The notes under the pieces were generated by a model that saw only the letters and a program-made list of their open reading frames with translations, had not been told where the DNA came from and did no database searches. The translations under genes were made by a program, and so were the position numbers. Below, one piece after another: positions 11,266 to 22,178 of a stretch of 64,000 nucleotides of DNA. The stretch lies in contig JBITNC010000001.1 in assembly GCA_050084985.1 (NCBI GenBank), positions 160,704,001-160,768,000 of the forward strand, written 5' to 3'. The DNA comes from Nageia nagi. Its lineage: Eukaryota; Pinophyta. Position 1 is the first letter of the stretch, and every line of letters starts with the position of its first letter.

Positions 11266-12070
11266 AATTGATTTTGAAGAAACTTTTGCACCTGTGGCCA
11301 GATTAGAAGCTATTTGCATGTTTTTAGCTTTTGCAGTGTATAAAGACTTTAAAGTTTATCAAATGGATGTAAAATCAACCTTTCTAAATGGAAAAATTAA
11401 GGAAGAAGTCTATATTGAACAGCCAGATGGTTTCCAATTGGAAGAGAATCCTAATCTAGTATGCAAACTAAAGAATGCTCTATATGGTTTAAAACAGGCA
11501 CCTCGAGCATGGTACTCCAGACTTGATACATATCTTTAGCAGTAAGGCTTTAGAAAAGGAATGGTGGATAGCAATTTATACATTAAATCAGAAAAGGAAA
11601 ATTAGCTAATTATTGTTGTCTATGTAGATGATATAATTTTTGGAGGAAGCAAGAATGAGCTATGTAAAAATCTTGCTGACAACATGCAAACCAAATTCGA
11701 GATGTCCATGATAGGTGAGCTTGCATTTTTTCTCGGCTTACAAATCAATCAATTGAAGAATGGCATGTTCATTTCTCAAATCAAGTATGTTAAGGAGATG
11801 CTAAAGAAGTTTACCATGGAAGACTGTAAACCTGTGAGCACCCCTATGACGATAGGCTGCAAATTAAGCAAGGATGATAAAGCACCAACAGTAGATCAAA
11901 CACAATACAAGTCAATGATTGGAAGTTTATTATATTTGACAGCCACTAGACTAGATATTCTTCAAGTAGTATGTATGGTTGCTCAATTTCAAGCAAATCC
12001 CAAAGAAACACATGTTATTGCAGTAAAGAGAATATTCAGATATCTCAAAGGTACAGTAGAATATGGTTTA
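11266..12070 (+). pseudogene. Copia reverse transcriptase, N-terminus deleted
   Basis: The frame changes here from frame 1 to frame 2, and the text begins at [14 protein letters not shown]. The preceding RT finger segment, normally well over 100 residues including the WVF and KARLVA motifs, is missing, so an internal deletion has joined the end of integrase to mid-[24 protein letters not shown] and the catalytic YVDDIIFG (about 11620-11643) remain. Stops lie at 11537 (TAG), 11543 (TAA) and 11603 (TAG). From 11684 the frame stays open through the thumb and connection (FFLGLQINQ, GSLLYLTATR). The enzyme would copy element RNA to DNA; this copy cannot. Confidence 0.9.
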
Positions 12071-12574
12071 TGGTATCCTAGAGGAAAGGAATTTACACTT
12101 ACTACCTTTTCAGATGCAGACTGGGCAGGATGCATGGATGATAGGAAGAGCATCAGTGGAGGAGCATTTTATTTGGGTAATAATCTTGTTGGCTGGCATA
12201 GTAAAAAGTAAGACTCAGTATCCCTATCTACAGCAGAAGTAGAGTATATAGCAGCAACTTCTTGCTGCACACAGATTCTATGGATGAAGCAGATGCTAAA
12301 AGATTTTGGTATACAGATTAACGAACCCATATCAGTTCTTTGTGATAACACAAGTGCAATCAATATATCAAAAAATTCTATTATGCACTCACGAACAAAG
12401 CATATTGCAATCAAATATCACTTTCTAAAAGAAAGAGTGGCGTAAGGAGAAGTATAGTTGGATTTTGTTCCAACCACAGAGCAAGTAGTAGACATCTTTA
12501 CAAAGCCTTTGCCCAAAGACGTCTTCGAACATCTTCGAAACAAGCTAGGAGTTGTTGTCCTTCCCACGCATTAG
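12071..12574 (+). pseudogene. Copia RNase H, broken
   Basis: SDADWAGCMDDRKS (about 12110) starts the copia RNase H, which removes RNA from the RNA-DNA hybrid. STAEVEYIA and the CDNTSAI and HSRTKHI segments complete it. Stops TAA 12209 and TAA 12443 lie at places where Gln fits. The polyprotein ends at TAG 12572-12574, about 215 bases before the polypurine tract. Confidence 0.88.
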
Positions 12575-12788
12575 CTAGTTCTAGATGTCACATTCTCAGG
12601 GGGAGTGTTTATTATTTCCTTCCTATGTTGCTTCTGTGTATCTTATTTTTGTATGCATACTACTGATTTCCTAAGAATGTCATGTATGGACTCAGGGGGA
12701 GTTTGTAAATGCCCTTTGTTATTATTGACAAAGGGGAGAGAAAAGTTTCAATGCTGGTGTCTGATCAAGTGGTGTTACCAACAATTCC

Positions 12789-12800
12789 AAAGGGGGAGAT
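12789..12800 (+). other. Polypurine tract
   Basis: AAAGGGGGAGAT directly abuts the 3' LTR. It would prime plus-strand DNA synthesis. Two earlier GGGGGA runs (near 12598 and 12695) are usual companions in copia 3' regions. Confidence 0.9.
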
Positions 12801-13075
12801 TGTTGAGCATGTGTGATTGTCATTGTTGTCAACATGTGGTTTTGGTAAAGACTAGGTTTCGGAGGTGATGAGGTCAGCAAGGAGAATTGAAAAGTTGGGG
12901 TTAGTAAATTAAGCGTTATGAAATGAAATAATAAAAGCTCAGTTGTGAAAAAAAACTGGGTTCCGAAGAAAGTGAGTAGAGCATTCCGGAAGCATGAAGA
13001 TGACATCATAGGAAGAATGATGTTCACATTTTTGAATGAAACCAGGTTCTAGAGATGATGAGGTCAGCAAGGGGT

Positions 13076-13710
13076 GAATAAAAGTCCGGAGATAAAAGTC
13101 TGGAGATAAAAGTGCAAAGATAAAGTCCAGAGATAAAAGTGCAAAGATAAAAGTTCGAAGATAAAAGTGCAAAGATAAAAGTTTGGAGATAAAAGTGCGA
13201 AGATAAAAGTCCAGAGATAAAAGTGCAAAGATAAAAGTCTGGAGATAAAAGTGCGAAGATAAAAGTCTGGAGATAAAAGTGCAAAGATAAAAGTTCGAAG
13301 ACAAAAGTTCGAAGATAAAAGTCCAGAGATAAAAGTCTGAAGATAAAAGTCCAGAGAAAAAAGTCTGAAGATAAAAGTCTGGAGCTAAAAGTTCAGTCCG
13401 GAGATAAAAGTCCAGAGATAAAAGTTCGGAGATAAAAGTCCAAAGATAAAAGTCTGAAGATAAAAGTCCAGAGATAAAAGTTCAGAGATAAAAGTTCGGA
13501 GAGAAAAGTTTGGAGATAAAAGTTTGGAGATAAAAGTCTGGAGATAAAAGTCTGGAGAGAAAAGTTTGGAGATAAAAGTTCAGAGATAAAAGTCTGGAGA
13601 TAAAAGTCCGAAGATAAAAGTTCGGAGATAAAAGTCCAAAGAGAAAAGTCTAGAGATAAAAGTTCGAAGATAAAAGTCCAGAGATAAAAGTTCGAAGATA
13701 AAAGTTCGAA
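13076..13710 (+). repeat. 14-bp minisatellite in copia 3' LTR, about 45 units
   Basis: This is the partner of 6151-6767 and starts at the same GAATAAAAGT. The GTGCRAAG units again alternate only in the first part. Several units have indels (for example near 13117 and 13388), which shows continuing slippage. Confidence 0.93.
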
Positions 13711-14086
13711 CATCGCAGGAAGCGTTTTACTCTACTTTCAGAGTTTAGAGAAGATGATGTTAGTAGTTGGTGTTGAAAATTTTAGAAGGCCACATGGATA
13801 CCTGGAACTCTCTTCTGGAGTCCAGAGATGATGACATCATGGTGAATACAATAAACATCCGGTAAGCTAGTAGGCCATGCAAATACCTTGGAACTCTCTT
13901 CCAAAATCAGTGGAGAAAGAGCTACACTTGTGTGAACAACTTTATTTAAGAAAGAGGAGTGTTCATCAGTTACAGTAGTTACAGTCTCAGATAGTGAACT
14001 CTCTTAGTGCAGGAGCAGTTATAAATAAAGATTCCTTTTCAATTTGTTTTTGGTAACATGTCATGATAGGAACAGTTTTGTGAGGG

Positions 14087-14147
14087 GTTTTCTTGATGTG
14101 TAATAGTTTTTCTTGATGTGTAACAGTTTTCTTGATGTGTAACAGTT
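14087..14147 (+). repeat. 20-bp direct repeat, three copies (3' LTR)
   Basis: Three tandem copies of the TTCTTGATGTGTAAYAGTTT unit, against two at 7145-7190 in the 5' LTR. Confidence 0.85.
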
Positions 14148-14818
14148 TGTAGGAATGGATGTGAAGAGTGGATTGGAGATAGAGGGAAAACTGGTGAGCA
14201 GAGATGTGAGAGTTGCAGTAATAGCATGGAAGAGATGGAGAGTGGATAGAAGAAGGTGTGAAAAATGAGCGTGGAGAGAAGAGTGAGAAGAGAAGTGTGT
14301 AGTGGAGAGGGAAGAGCATGGAAAAGGGGAGTATCCAGAGTATGTGAAGTGAGCAAACAAATATGTAGAGAGGATAGTGATTGTTTAACTGTGTTACTTT
14401 GGAGTTGTGTGCAGAGATCAAACAATGAGCATTAGAGCTAGACCATTAAGGGTCTTCTAGAACTATATTCCTTCCTCCTTTTAGATATTGTATCAAGTGG
14501 GTGCTTGATAGCTGGAGTTAGTGCTCCAAGCAGTAGGTGCTGCTATATTTAAAGTGGTAGTTGGTGCTACCCTTCACAGTTGGTGCTGTGAATCTATAAG
14601 CTTTCTTTAATGATTGGATTTGGATTGGAGTCCAAGCAGTCATGTTCAGGGATGTAGCCAATCTAGTGAACCTCATTATATCTGGTGTTATGTGATGTAC
14701 TTGGTGTACTTACTCAATTTTCTCTAGATTTTAATCTATCTTTATTTACGAAGCTTAAATTGATTATTTTTATATACACTAATTCACCCCCCCTCTTAGT
14801 GTCACTCGAAGTCCAACA

Positions 14819-14823
14819 CCAGT
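14819..14823. repeat. Target-site duplication, right (CCAGT)
   Basis: Exact match to 5871-5875, directly after CCAACA of the 3' LTR. Confidence 0.9.
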
Positions 14824-16200
14824 AACACATCAATACTAAGTACTTAATGGGTTTATATCTCCTCCTTTGATGCTCTCTCACCTACCTTTGCTATTGGAAC
14901 CCTCTCAATATGAGAAAATTCCTCCTCACCTTGATCCTTTATCTCCAAAATATCCCTCATAAGACTCATCTCAACATCATGTCCCTCAACTATACTAGGT
15001 CCTACCCCAAGATCCTCCACTCATTGAAAAACTCATTGACCTAATCACTCTCATCACCCTCCTCTTACTCATCCTACCATCATGTAACAAAAATCTTGAT
15101 CACCCCCATATCATTATTTTCCACCTCCTCATCAATACCCTTCTCTTAGGTAGGATCGGGATTCATATAAACAAAAGTCTAAATACCATCAATGGGAAGA
15201 GTCACCTCTTGTTGGTACCTCATAGGCTCTAGAGAAAGTAGATCCTAATATGATCAAACTAAAAATACTTAAGAAATTTGGTCTATCAGCTACTAATAAC
15301 CCTTGTCTATCTAATGCCCATAAGATGGGTGTTAAGCTCATCCTATCCTAGATACAAATGATAAGGCTCAAACCTAACATGATCTATCACAATTTGAGTA
15401 AGCATCATGCGATAAAACCTAACATCCTAATTAATTTTATAATTTATACAAATATAAAAATCCTCTCATCACCTCATAATGCCAATTGGATAATCAGTAT
15501 GGCTAGTAAAACTTGGAATCCAAATTCTAGAAGAATGCACCATCGTAATGTGCTCATAAGCCTATGCCTAAATAGTGATAATCAATGATAATGAGGATCT
15601 ATGACCTTGAGAGTATAAAAATAACTTCATATAGTACTACACTAATAAGGTGGGTGCCCAAGAATATACCATACCATGCTACATCATATTTGTAATCATA
15701 GGAAGAAATGACCATGGAAACCTACCACTACCAGTGTTAGGTAAGGCATAACACTAAATCATGCCCATAAAAAAGGAGAACCTAATAATCCTCTACTGGT
15801 CCTCTTACTAATACTAATAATACCTAATTTTCCCCAAGCTAATCTTGAACATAATCATATCAACACTACCAGCCCCATATAGATAGGAAATAGCTAATCG
15901 AGCATCATCCTTTTTCATACTATGTTATATCCTCCAACCATGAATAGGTAAGTGGTACAAATGATGGATGTCCTCCACTGTAATAGTCATATCCTCCATT
16001 TGGAGATGAAAGGTAGAAATGATAGAGTCCCACCTCTTGAGAAAAACTACCAAAAGAGGATACTCCTAGTGGATATGACCCATGTAGGGTCTAGCTCCAA
16101 AATGCACACTCTAAAAGAAGGTGTGGTCTATAGTAGTAATAAATGAGCACCCCTCCTACAATATGGTGGGATAACTCCCTTTAGGCTTGAAGACATCTTG
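14824..16200 (-). pseudogene. PMD-like pseudogene copy 2, 5' part
   Basis: Read on the minus strand from about 16140 down, one frame gives FLKRWDSIISTFHL, MTITVEDIHHLYHLPIHG, and later FPWSFLPMITNMM and AYEHI. This is the order of the plant mobile domain (W-x-H/S-TFHL, T-x-x-D-x-x-x-L-x-L-P-x-x-G, then the LAQLY/VWAYEHI end). Stops are nearly all TAG or TAA at Gln-compatible places. Around 15250-14950 an acidic segment follows, with indels shifting the frame near 15010. The ORF then continues into 5875-5280 past the copia. Exact exon limits cannot be set. It is a sister of copies 1 and 3. Confidence 0.6.
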
Positions 16201-17730
16201 GACATAGAAAATAGTACAACTAAGCTAAGTAAAAAAATTTACTTTAAGGCCAAATGTTGATGATCGGGTGACCAAGTTATGGATTCAACAGTGTTTGCTA
16301 CCAAACACCAAAAAATGTGTCACCCTTTAGCTTTGTCTAGTGATCATGTTTAAGGGTTTAAAAAATGCTTAAAATATTAAAAAATATATCAAAATGAAAA
16401 AACTAAATGATCAAAAGGGTCTAAATAAAAAATTAACAATTCCTAGAATTTTTATTTTTCAAATTAGGCCTTACAACTAGCATAATAAGAAAAAAATAAA
16501 AAAGGGATTTTTCAAAACTCTACCTCCTCTTTGATTGGCCTCATCTAGACAACTAGCCTCCACCTTGATAGCATGCTAGCCCATGAAATGTGACTAGATG
16601 GCTAAAGGAGTGGTCAACCATGAATAAGGTAATAAAAAACTAATAAGAGCTTTAAAAAGCATAAAAAGACAAATAAAAAAAATGATAGGTCACTTTGTCT
16701 TTTTATGTTGATTATGACTCAAAATTTTGATGATTTTAAGTGAAACACTAGCAATTTACATGGGATGTCAACAACTAGAACCAATCATCGATGACCCATA
16801 ACATTATAAAAATACATAAAAATAAAAATAAAAAAATCAAAAAAGGGGGGAATGATGAATAAAACACTTAAGCTCTCCTTTTGGTTCATAATCAAGACAA
16901 AAATAATAAAACACATCAAAAAATGAACAAGACCTCTAGTTGATAAAATAGCCTAAGTCATATGTTTAGAAGAAATCAAATTTTGTGAATAATCCAAATT
17001 CAAAAAATTAAAACATGATTAACAAACATGATATGACCTTCTATGTAATATCATCATGTACCCTAGTTGATAGGATGGAAGGGAGTGAAATCAAACTAAC
17101 TGTATATTCTAAACCTCTAATCTATATCATATTAGCTTTAGCATATGAGGATGAGCCAAGCATCATCATGTACCTACCATGAAAAGCACATAATATTGGT
17201 ATAAACGTGAGCATTATTTTTGTATACATGTATATGCAAAACACATAATTTATCTCATACTAGTTCTAGCATATGTTGATGAGCCAAGCATCATCATGTA
17301 CCTAATATGAATAGCACATAGTATTGGGATAGATATGTGTATAGTTTCCATATACACTACAATGGATTATAAAATACAATCAAGCATAAAATTAATTAGA
17401 ACATGAGTTGATCATGATTTGAATAATCAAATTTGACTATTCATAGACATTAGGTCAATTTTAAGCATCGATCAAGTGTCAACACAAGTCAAGGGACTTA
17501 AATCAAAACCCCACCTTAAACAAAAGTCAATCAAAAATTAATAAAATTTACAAAAATGACAACCAAAAAAAATATATAAATACTTAAACCCTCCTTCTAG
17601 TTTAGGTTTGGCTTAGGCCATAAAAAAAAATATTTAAACCTTTCTTCTTGCATAAGAGCCTAGATAACAAAATATGTACCTTGGGTCTCTTATGAGGTAA
17701 TATCAAGAAAACCATCATTAATGTCTCACA
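16201..17730. other. AT-rich DNA ending in a copy of a gypsy 3' non-coding segment
   Basis: No coding frame is seen. From about 16940 to 17600 the sequence resembles 39640-40110 and 41100-41600 (shared phrases such as TATGTAATATCATCATGTA and ATTTGACTATTC). Those two copies lie just before LTRs at 40139 and 41622. Here the matching LTR at 22179 is separated from the segment by the inserted element 17731-22157. Confidence 0.55.
17726..17730. repeat. Target-site duplication, left (TCACA)
   Basis: TCACA before the TGATGG terminus; TTACA follows the other end (22158-22162). The single C/T difference fits decay after insertion. Confidence 0.65.
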
Positions 17731-18189
17731 TGATGGAATTGAAGGATTCCATATAGCCAAGATCTTCTTGGAGTTTCTTCAACAAGAATATGATATTCAT
17801 CCATCTAGCAAAGGCAAGAAATAATCACACAAAATATAACACATAATGTATAGTGATTCCTCCATCTCTTGGGAGTACATCCACTTTGAACCATCATTCT
17901 ATTACTTTTTCAGAAGGTAACTCTCCTACAAATTCTCAAAACAAGCATTACCATGCTTGATCAAGGTTGATCAAGTTCCATAATAAGAAGAGTACCTCTC
18001 TATTTATAAGAACTAACCCACCCTTTAACCTTCCTTTTACCCAAGGGTAAGGTTAAACGTGTTTCTATATTTATTCCTCTTACTATTTTTATTCCCTTAA
18101 TGCTTTAAGGTATCTAAAGATACTTTAAACATTAAGTGAATTTACATTAAAGTGAAATATTACATAATATTACATTACAATTTCCAACA
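17731..18189 (-). repeat. LTR of non-autonomous element (3' LTR in its own orientation)
   Basis: It begins TGATGGAATT and ends TTTCCAACA on the + strand, 459 bp. It aligns along its length with 21726-22157, including the phrases TTGGGAGTACATCCACTTTG and AACTAACCCACCCTTTAACC. Confidence 0.88.
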
Positions 18190-18199
18190 CTTTCTTTTA
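18190..18199 (-). other. Polypurine tract of non-autonomous element
   Basis: TAAAAGAAAG on the minus strand directly abuts the LTR end at 18189. Confidence 0.6.
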
Positions 18200-18942
18200 A
18201 TGTAAAATTGGGTAGAGAGTCAAAAATATAAAGAAAGAGAAAGTAAGAGAGAATTCTCCTTCAAGAGATACAAGTGGAGATGAGAACTTTTTACATCTTT
18301 GAGAAAGTAATAGAATATAAATGGTTCTATAATGGCTCAACTACTTAACCATTTTAACAAATGATTTTACAATACAATCATTAACAAAAAAATAGTTTCT
18401 TTGTATAAGAGTAGTCATTCAACATGTTGACATGAATAGCCTCCATGAGCCTGCATACCTGAAGTAATCTGTAATCTCAAGAAGAAATGTAAGCTACAAC
18501 TAGCTTAAAAAATAAAATCAACTAGATACATCATATATACATACATAATATGATGTTATCTATAAATTGATCAAATATACCAAGTCATCACATATGCACA
18601 ATTAACCAAGTGATATTAATGCATTCTCAACCAATGATATAAAAAATATCATCAATCTTTATTAAAAAAATTTAATTTTTAATTTTTTTTTATTTTTTTT
18701 AGATCATTATTCTATATTTGTTGAGGATATATGAAGGTGTCATCATAACATAATATTTCATAATTTAATTCTCCCTCTTGATGACAACTTCACTAAAGAA
18801 ATACTTATGTGACCATGTTAACTTAAACATATCATAAAAGATTAAAAAATAATAGAACTAGACCATAAGTTTAGATTTCTAACCCACACATGCAAACTTG
18901 ACCAAATACAAAGTCAAGACTTACAAAGCATAAACCATATAC

Positions 18943-19114
18943 TAAATAAACTTGACTTTACCAAGAGTGACCCAAGATGCCATAATAAATAAACTTGAAT
19001 ATACCATGAGTTAGTCAAGATGCCATAATAAATAAACTTGACTTTACCAAAATTGAGTCAAGATGCCATAATAAATAAACTTGACTTTACTAAGAGTGAG
19101 TCAAGATGCCATCT
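18943..19114. repeat. 43-bp tandem repeat, four units
   Basis: Units begin TAAATAAACTTGA at 18943, 18986, 19029 and 19072, an exact 43-bp period. Each holds a GAGTCAAGATGCCAT-like end. The units differ by a few bases. Confidence 0.93.
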
Positions 19115-21183
19115 TAACCATGCTACTAGTTAAGATGTATATGATAAAAAAGGATGGCATTCATCCAACAAGGATGCAATTTTCTATCAAAGATTGTAAT
19201 GTGGACAAGGATTAACCTTTTTAACCATTCCAACATTTAACAATCATGGAGAAGGTTGAACCTTTTTAAACACTCCAAGAATGTAGTTATGGAGAAGGAA
19301 AAACCTTTTTAACTACTCCATAGGCTACAAGAAGCAATGTGGCAAACAATTCATAATCATGGATCTAACTTCTCAACATAGAAGTAAAATATGGAAAATA
19401 GTGCCCTATAAATCATCAAAAAGATGCCAAGCCAATACTTATAGTCATAACCCTCCTAATATGAAGTAAACATTACTGTACTCCTTCTTGAGGATAAATT
19501 TATCAACAAAGTTCTATTTTTATGGACAATAAACACAAAGTCCTATCAAAAAATTTACTTCTTGATAAAAAAGATGCTTGGATTTTACATTTTTGCTAGC
19601 AAAGTGACACAATCCATCAACATGGATATTCTTCTCAAAATATGAAAGTATACTTAGATTTTACTCACCCTTAAGGGTAACTTCATAAAAAATTGAAGCA
19701 TATTACAAAAAACTACACATGTAGAGAGGAATGTACATTTTTCAAAGATTCTTATACACTTCATTTCCAAAGCAAGGTTAATATTACATTATCAATATTC
19801 TCAATAAGACTTGTTGAAAAAGTTTAAAAGGACAAGTAAAAAAGTTTAAAGATTAATGCACAACAATTCCAATGTTGAGTAAGTTTACAAACTCTACTCC
19901 AATAAGAATGTGTGTACACAAAAAAAAAAATTCCATCTACCTAGGATAAAAATAATGTGTATAATTAATGAGGATAGTAATATTTGAAGAAATATTACAC
20001 AAATTTTTACTTCAAATGATGTGCATAATATTATTATTTTGGAAGTTCAAAAATTTCCATATTAACCATTGATATAAGAAATGCCAATTCATAGTTCAAT
20101 ACACATAATAGATCTTTATGTAATATAAATTAATCTTAATTTTCAACCAAAAGATAGTGCATAAAAATTAGACAAATTTTCATAATGCACCTCCATAAGT
20201 ATCCATTTTAATATATTGGATATTATCAATTAATGTTATCATTTAAATTGATTTTATATGTCCAACGTTAAAAGAAATTGTAATACTTGCAAAAAATGTT
20301 TGCACAATAATGGTTGTAATTAATTGCTTTGCACAATCATTTTCTTTTAAAAATCACCAAACAAGGCATATGATTTGCAAATTATCATAGTATTTTACCT
20401 TAAAATTTTATCCAAAAAATTTAAGAAAAGATTTTGATACTTATCAAATACTATATTTGCAACATTATTACTTAAAAAAACCATTAAAGCTATTAAAAAT
20501 AGATCAAAGTTATAATTTTCATATAGGATTTAGAAAACTTAGGAAAGATCACATTCCTTTTCATGAAGTGGGAAAACAAAATTTTGCACATGGTAAGTTT
20601 AACCATCCAATGTCATATGTATTTAAATACTTTACCAAAAAATTAAAAATTGATGTTAACACTTACTACCACATGGAAAAAATTGATAAATATAGTATAA
20701 TTCAACAGGAATGTTTACTTTTTAGAAAACCATATTCCATTTACTTTTTTTTTTAGAAAAAATCCATATCCCATGTGCTAAAAATGGCTAACATGCCCCT
20801 TTTTTTATAAATTTTCCCCTTTTCAAAATCTTTTATTTTTATTTTTATTTTTATTTTTTATTTTTTAAAAAGAAAACCTTCCTCTTTTGTTGTTGTTTTC
20901 TTAAAAGAATTCTCATTGAAATTATATTAGAAAAAAGAAAAGGTTAGTGCAAACTTATCATGCACTTGAATTGCCTTTATTTTTTCAAAATTTCTTTTTT
21001 AAAATTTTTTTCTTTATTTTTTAATAGATTGTGCATGCATGCAATAATGCATGCTTCTTGTTTTTTCATGCATGTAATAATGCATGTTTTTTTTTTTTTA
21101 AATTGCAATTACAAAAAAAAATTGCAACTAAAAAAAAATAATAGACTATTTCTATTTTTTTTTTAAATAGTTTTTGCATGGAA

Positions 21184-21268
21184 CCAAATTGCATGTAACC
21201 AGATTTGGTATGCAACCAAATTTTGCATGCAACCAGATTTGGTATGCAACCAAATTTTGCATGCAAGA
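21184..21268. repeat. 34-bp tandem repeat, about 2.4 units
   Basis: GCATGCAACCAGATTTGGTA recurs at 21191 and 21225, with a partial unit at 21259. It makes a repetitive minus-strand frame that is not a gene. Confidence 0.85.
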
Positions 21269-21710
21269 AATCATGCATCCACATTAATTTTTACAAATTT
21301 ATTGTAAAAACAAATTATGTAATAGCATTATAGCAATGTAAAAACAAAAAAATTGCAAGACTTTTAACTTTTTTCTATACTAAATAGAGACTTGCAATTT
21401 TAAGCTATAACAACTTATTTTAAGCAAATTTATTCAAAATTTGCATATTATTACTAAATATTAAGCAATTTAATTGAAAATTTTCAACTAACAAATTGTT
21501 AAAAAAAAATAATGCATAGTAAAAATTGAACTAACATGTTCTTTAGTCAAATTAAGCTCATCATCAAGATACCAACAAAAAGGTTAGTAATTAAAGTAAA
21601 AAATTGATAAGAAGAGGTAAATTATACCTTCAAACCTTTTTACCTCAACACTTGATGGAGAGAGAAGAGGAATGGACCTTCAAGGTTGTTGAAGTGGAGA
21701 CTCTAAGAAT

Positions 21711-21723
21711 GGATCTGATACCA
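21711..21723 (-). other. Primer-binding site of non-autonomous element
   Basis: The minus strand reads TGGTATCAGATCC, two bases inside the LTR at 21726. It matches the initiator tRNA-Met site of plant elements apart from one base. Confidence 0.8.
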
Positions 21724-21725
21724 CT

Positions 21726-22157
21726 TGATGGAATTAAAGAATTCATATAACGAAGATCTCCTTGGAGTTTCTTCAACAAGAATATGCCATTCATCCATCT
21801 AGCAATGGTAAGAAATAATCACCTAAAAGATAACACATGATGTATAATGGTTCCTCCATCTCTTGGGAGTACATCCACTTTGAACCATCATTCTATTACT
21901 TTCTTAGAAGATAATTCTCTTATAAATTTTTTAAAAAGCATTACCATGCTTGATTAAGTTACATAATGAGATGAATACCTCTCTATTTATAAGAACTAAC
22001 CCACCCTTTAACCTTCCTTTAACCTAAAGGTAAGGTTAAAGGTGTTTTTATATTTATTCCTCTTTTTATTTTTAATCCCTTAATGCTTTAAGGTATCTAA
22101 TTAAAGAGAAATATTACATAATAAATATTACACAATATTAGATTATAATTTCCAACA
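21726..22157 (-). repeat. LTR of non-autonomous element (5' LTR in its own orientation)
   Basis: It begins TGATGGAATT and ends TTTCCAACA on the + strand, 432 bp, with the primer-binding site at its left side and TTACA (22158-22162) at its right. Confidence 0.88.
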
Positions 22158-22178
22158 TTACATCCATAAAAAAAATAT

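Larger units (their letters stand above)
5876..14818 (+). mobile_element. Complete but decayed Ty1/copia LTR retrotransposon
   Basis: An 8943-bp element bounded by two long LTRs that begin TGTT and end CCAACA, flanked by CCAGT duplications. In order it holds an initiator-tRNA-Met primer-binding site, gag, protease, integrase, reverse transcriptase, RNase H and a polypurine tract. Integrase before RT is the diagnostic copia order. Long LTRs, several zinc knuckles and the RT text suggest a SIRE/Maximus-like lineage, but this is not certain. About a dozen in-frame stops, a loss of the RT N-terminus and changes at catalytic codons mean it cannot move by itself. By eye the last 385 bases of the two LTRs differ at about 22 sites, mostly transitions, giving roughly 6% divergence since insertion. 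Confidence 0.95.
12801..14818 (+). repeat. Copia 3' LTR (2018 bp)
   Basis: It starts TGTTGAGCATG and ends CCAACA. It is 37 bases longer than the 5' LTR, mainly from one extra 20-bp repeat and changes in the 14-bp array. Confidence 0.93.
18200..21710 (-). other. Internal region of non-autonomous element, no coding signal
   Basis: About 3.5 kb of AT-rich DNA. It holds a 43-bp tandem repeat (18943-19114), many homopolymer runs near 20810-20940, and a 34-bp repeat near 21191. Short open frames here (for example 20457-20756) have no conserved motif and AT-biased composition. Confidence 0.6.
17731..22157 (-). mobile_element. Non-autonomous LTR retrotransposon (LARD-like), 4.4 kb
   Basis: Two direct repeats (459 and 432 bp) with TGATGG...CCAACA termini flank 3.5 kb. 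A primer-binding site (TGGTATCAGATCC read on the minus strand) lies next to the right LTR, and a purine-rich tract (TAAAAGAAAG on the minus strand) next to the left LTR, so the element runs on the minus strand. A one-mismatch 5-bp duplication surrounds it. No gag, protease, RT or integrase text is seen in any frame. Elements of this build depend on enzymes from a related autonomous element. LTR divergence is about 12% over the first 130 bases by eye. Confidence 0.85.

Noticed and set aside
18943-19114. CRISPR-like array
   Set aside because: Units are contiguous without unique spacers, and the context is a plant LTR element.
20457-20756. 99-residue plus-strand ORF inside the non-autonomous element
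   Set aside because: Lys/Phe/Tyr-rich AT composition, no motif and antisense to the element.
21066-21284. Minus-strand ORF with repeated LHxKxGxxQ/CIPNL text
   Set aside because: It comes from the 34-bp tandem repeat and flanking poly-A/T runs.
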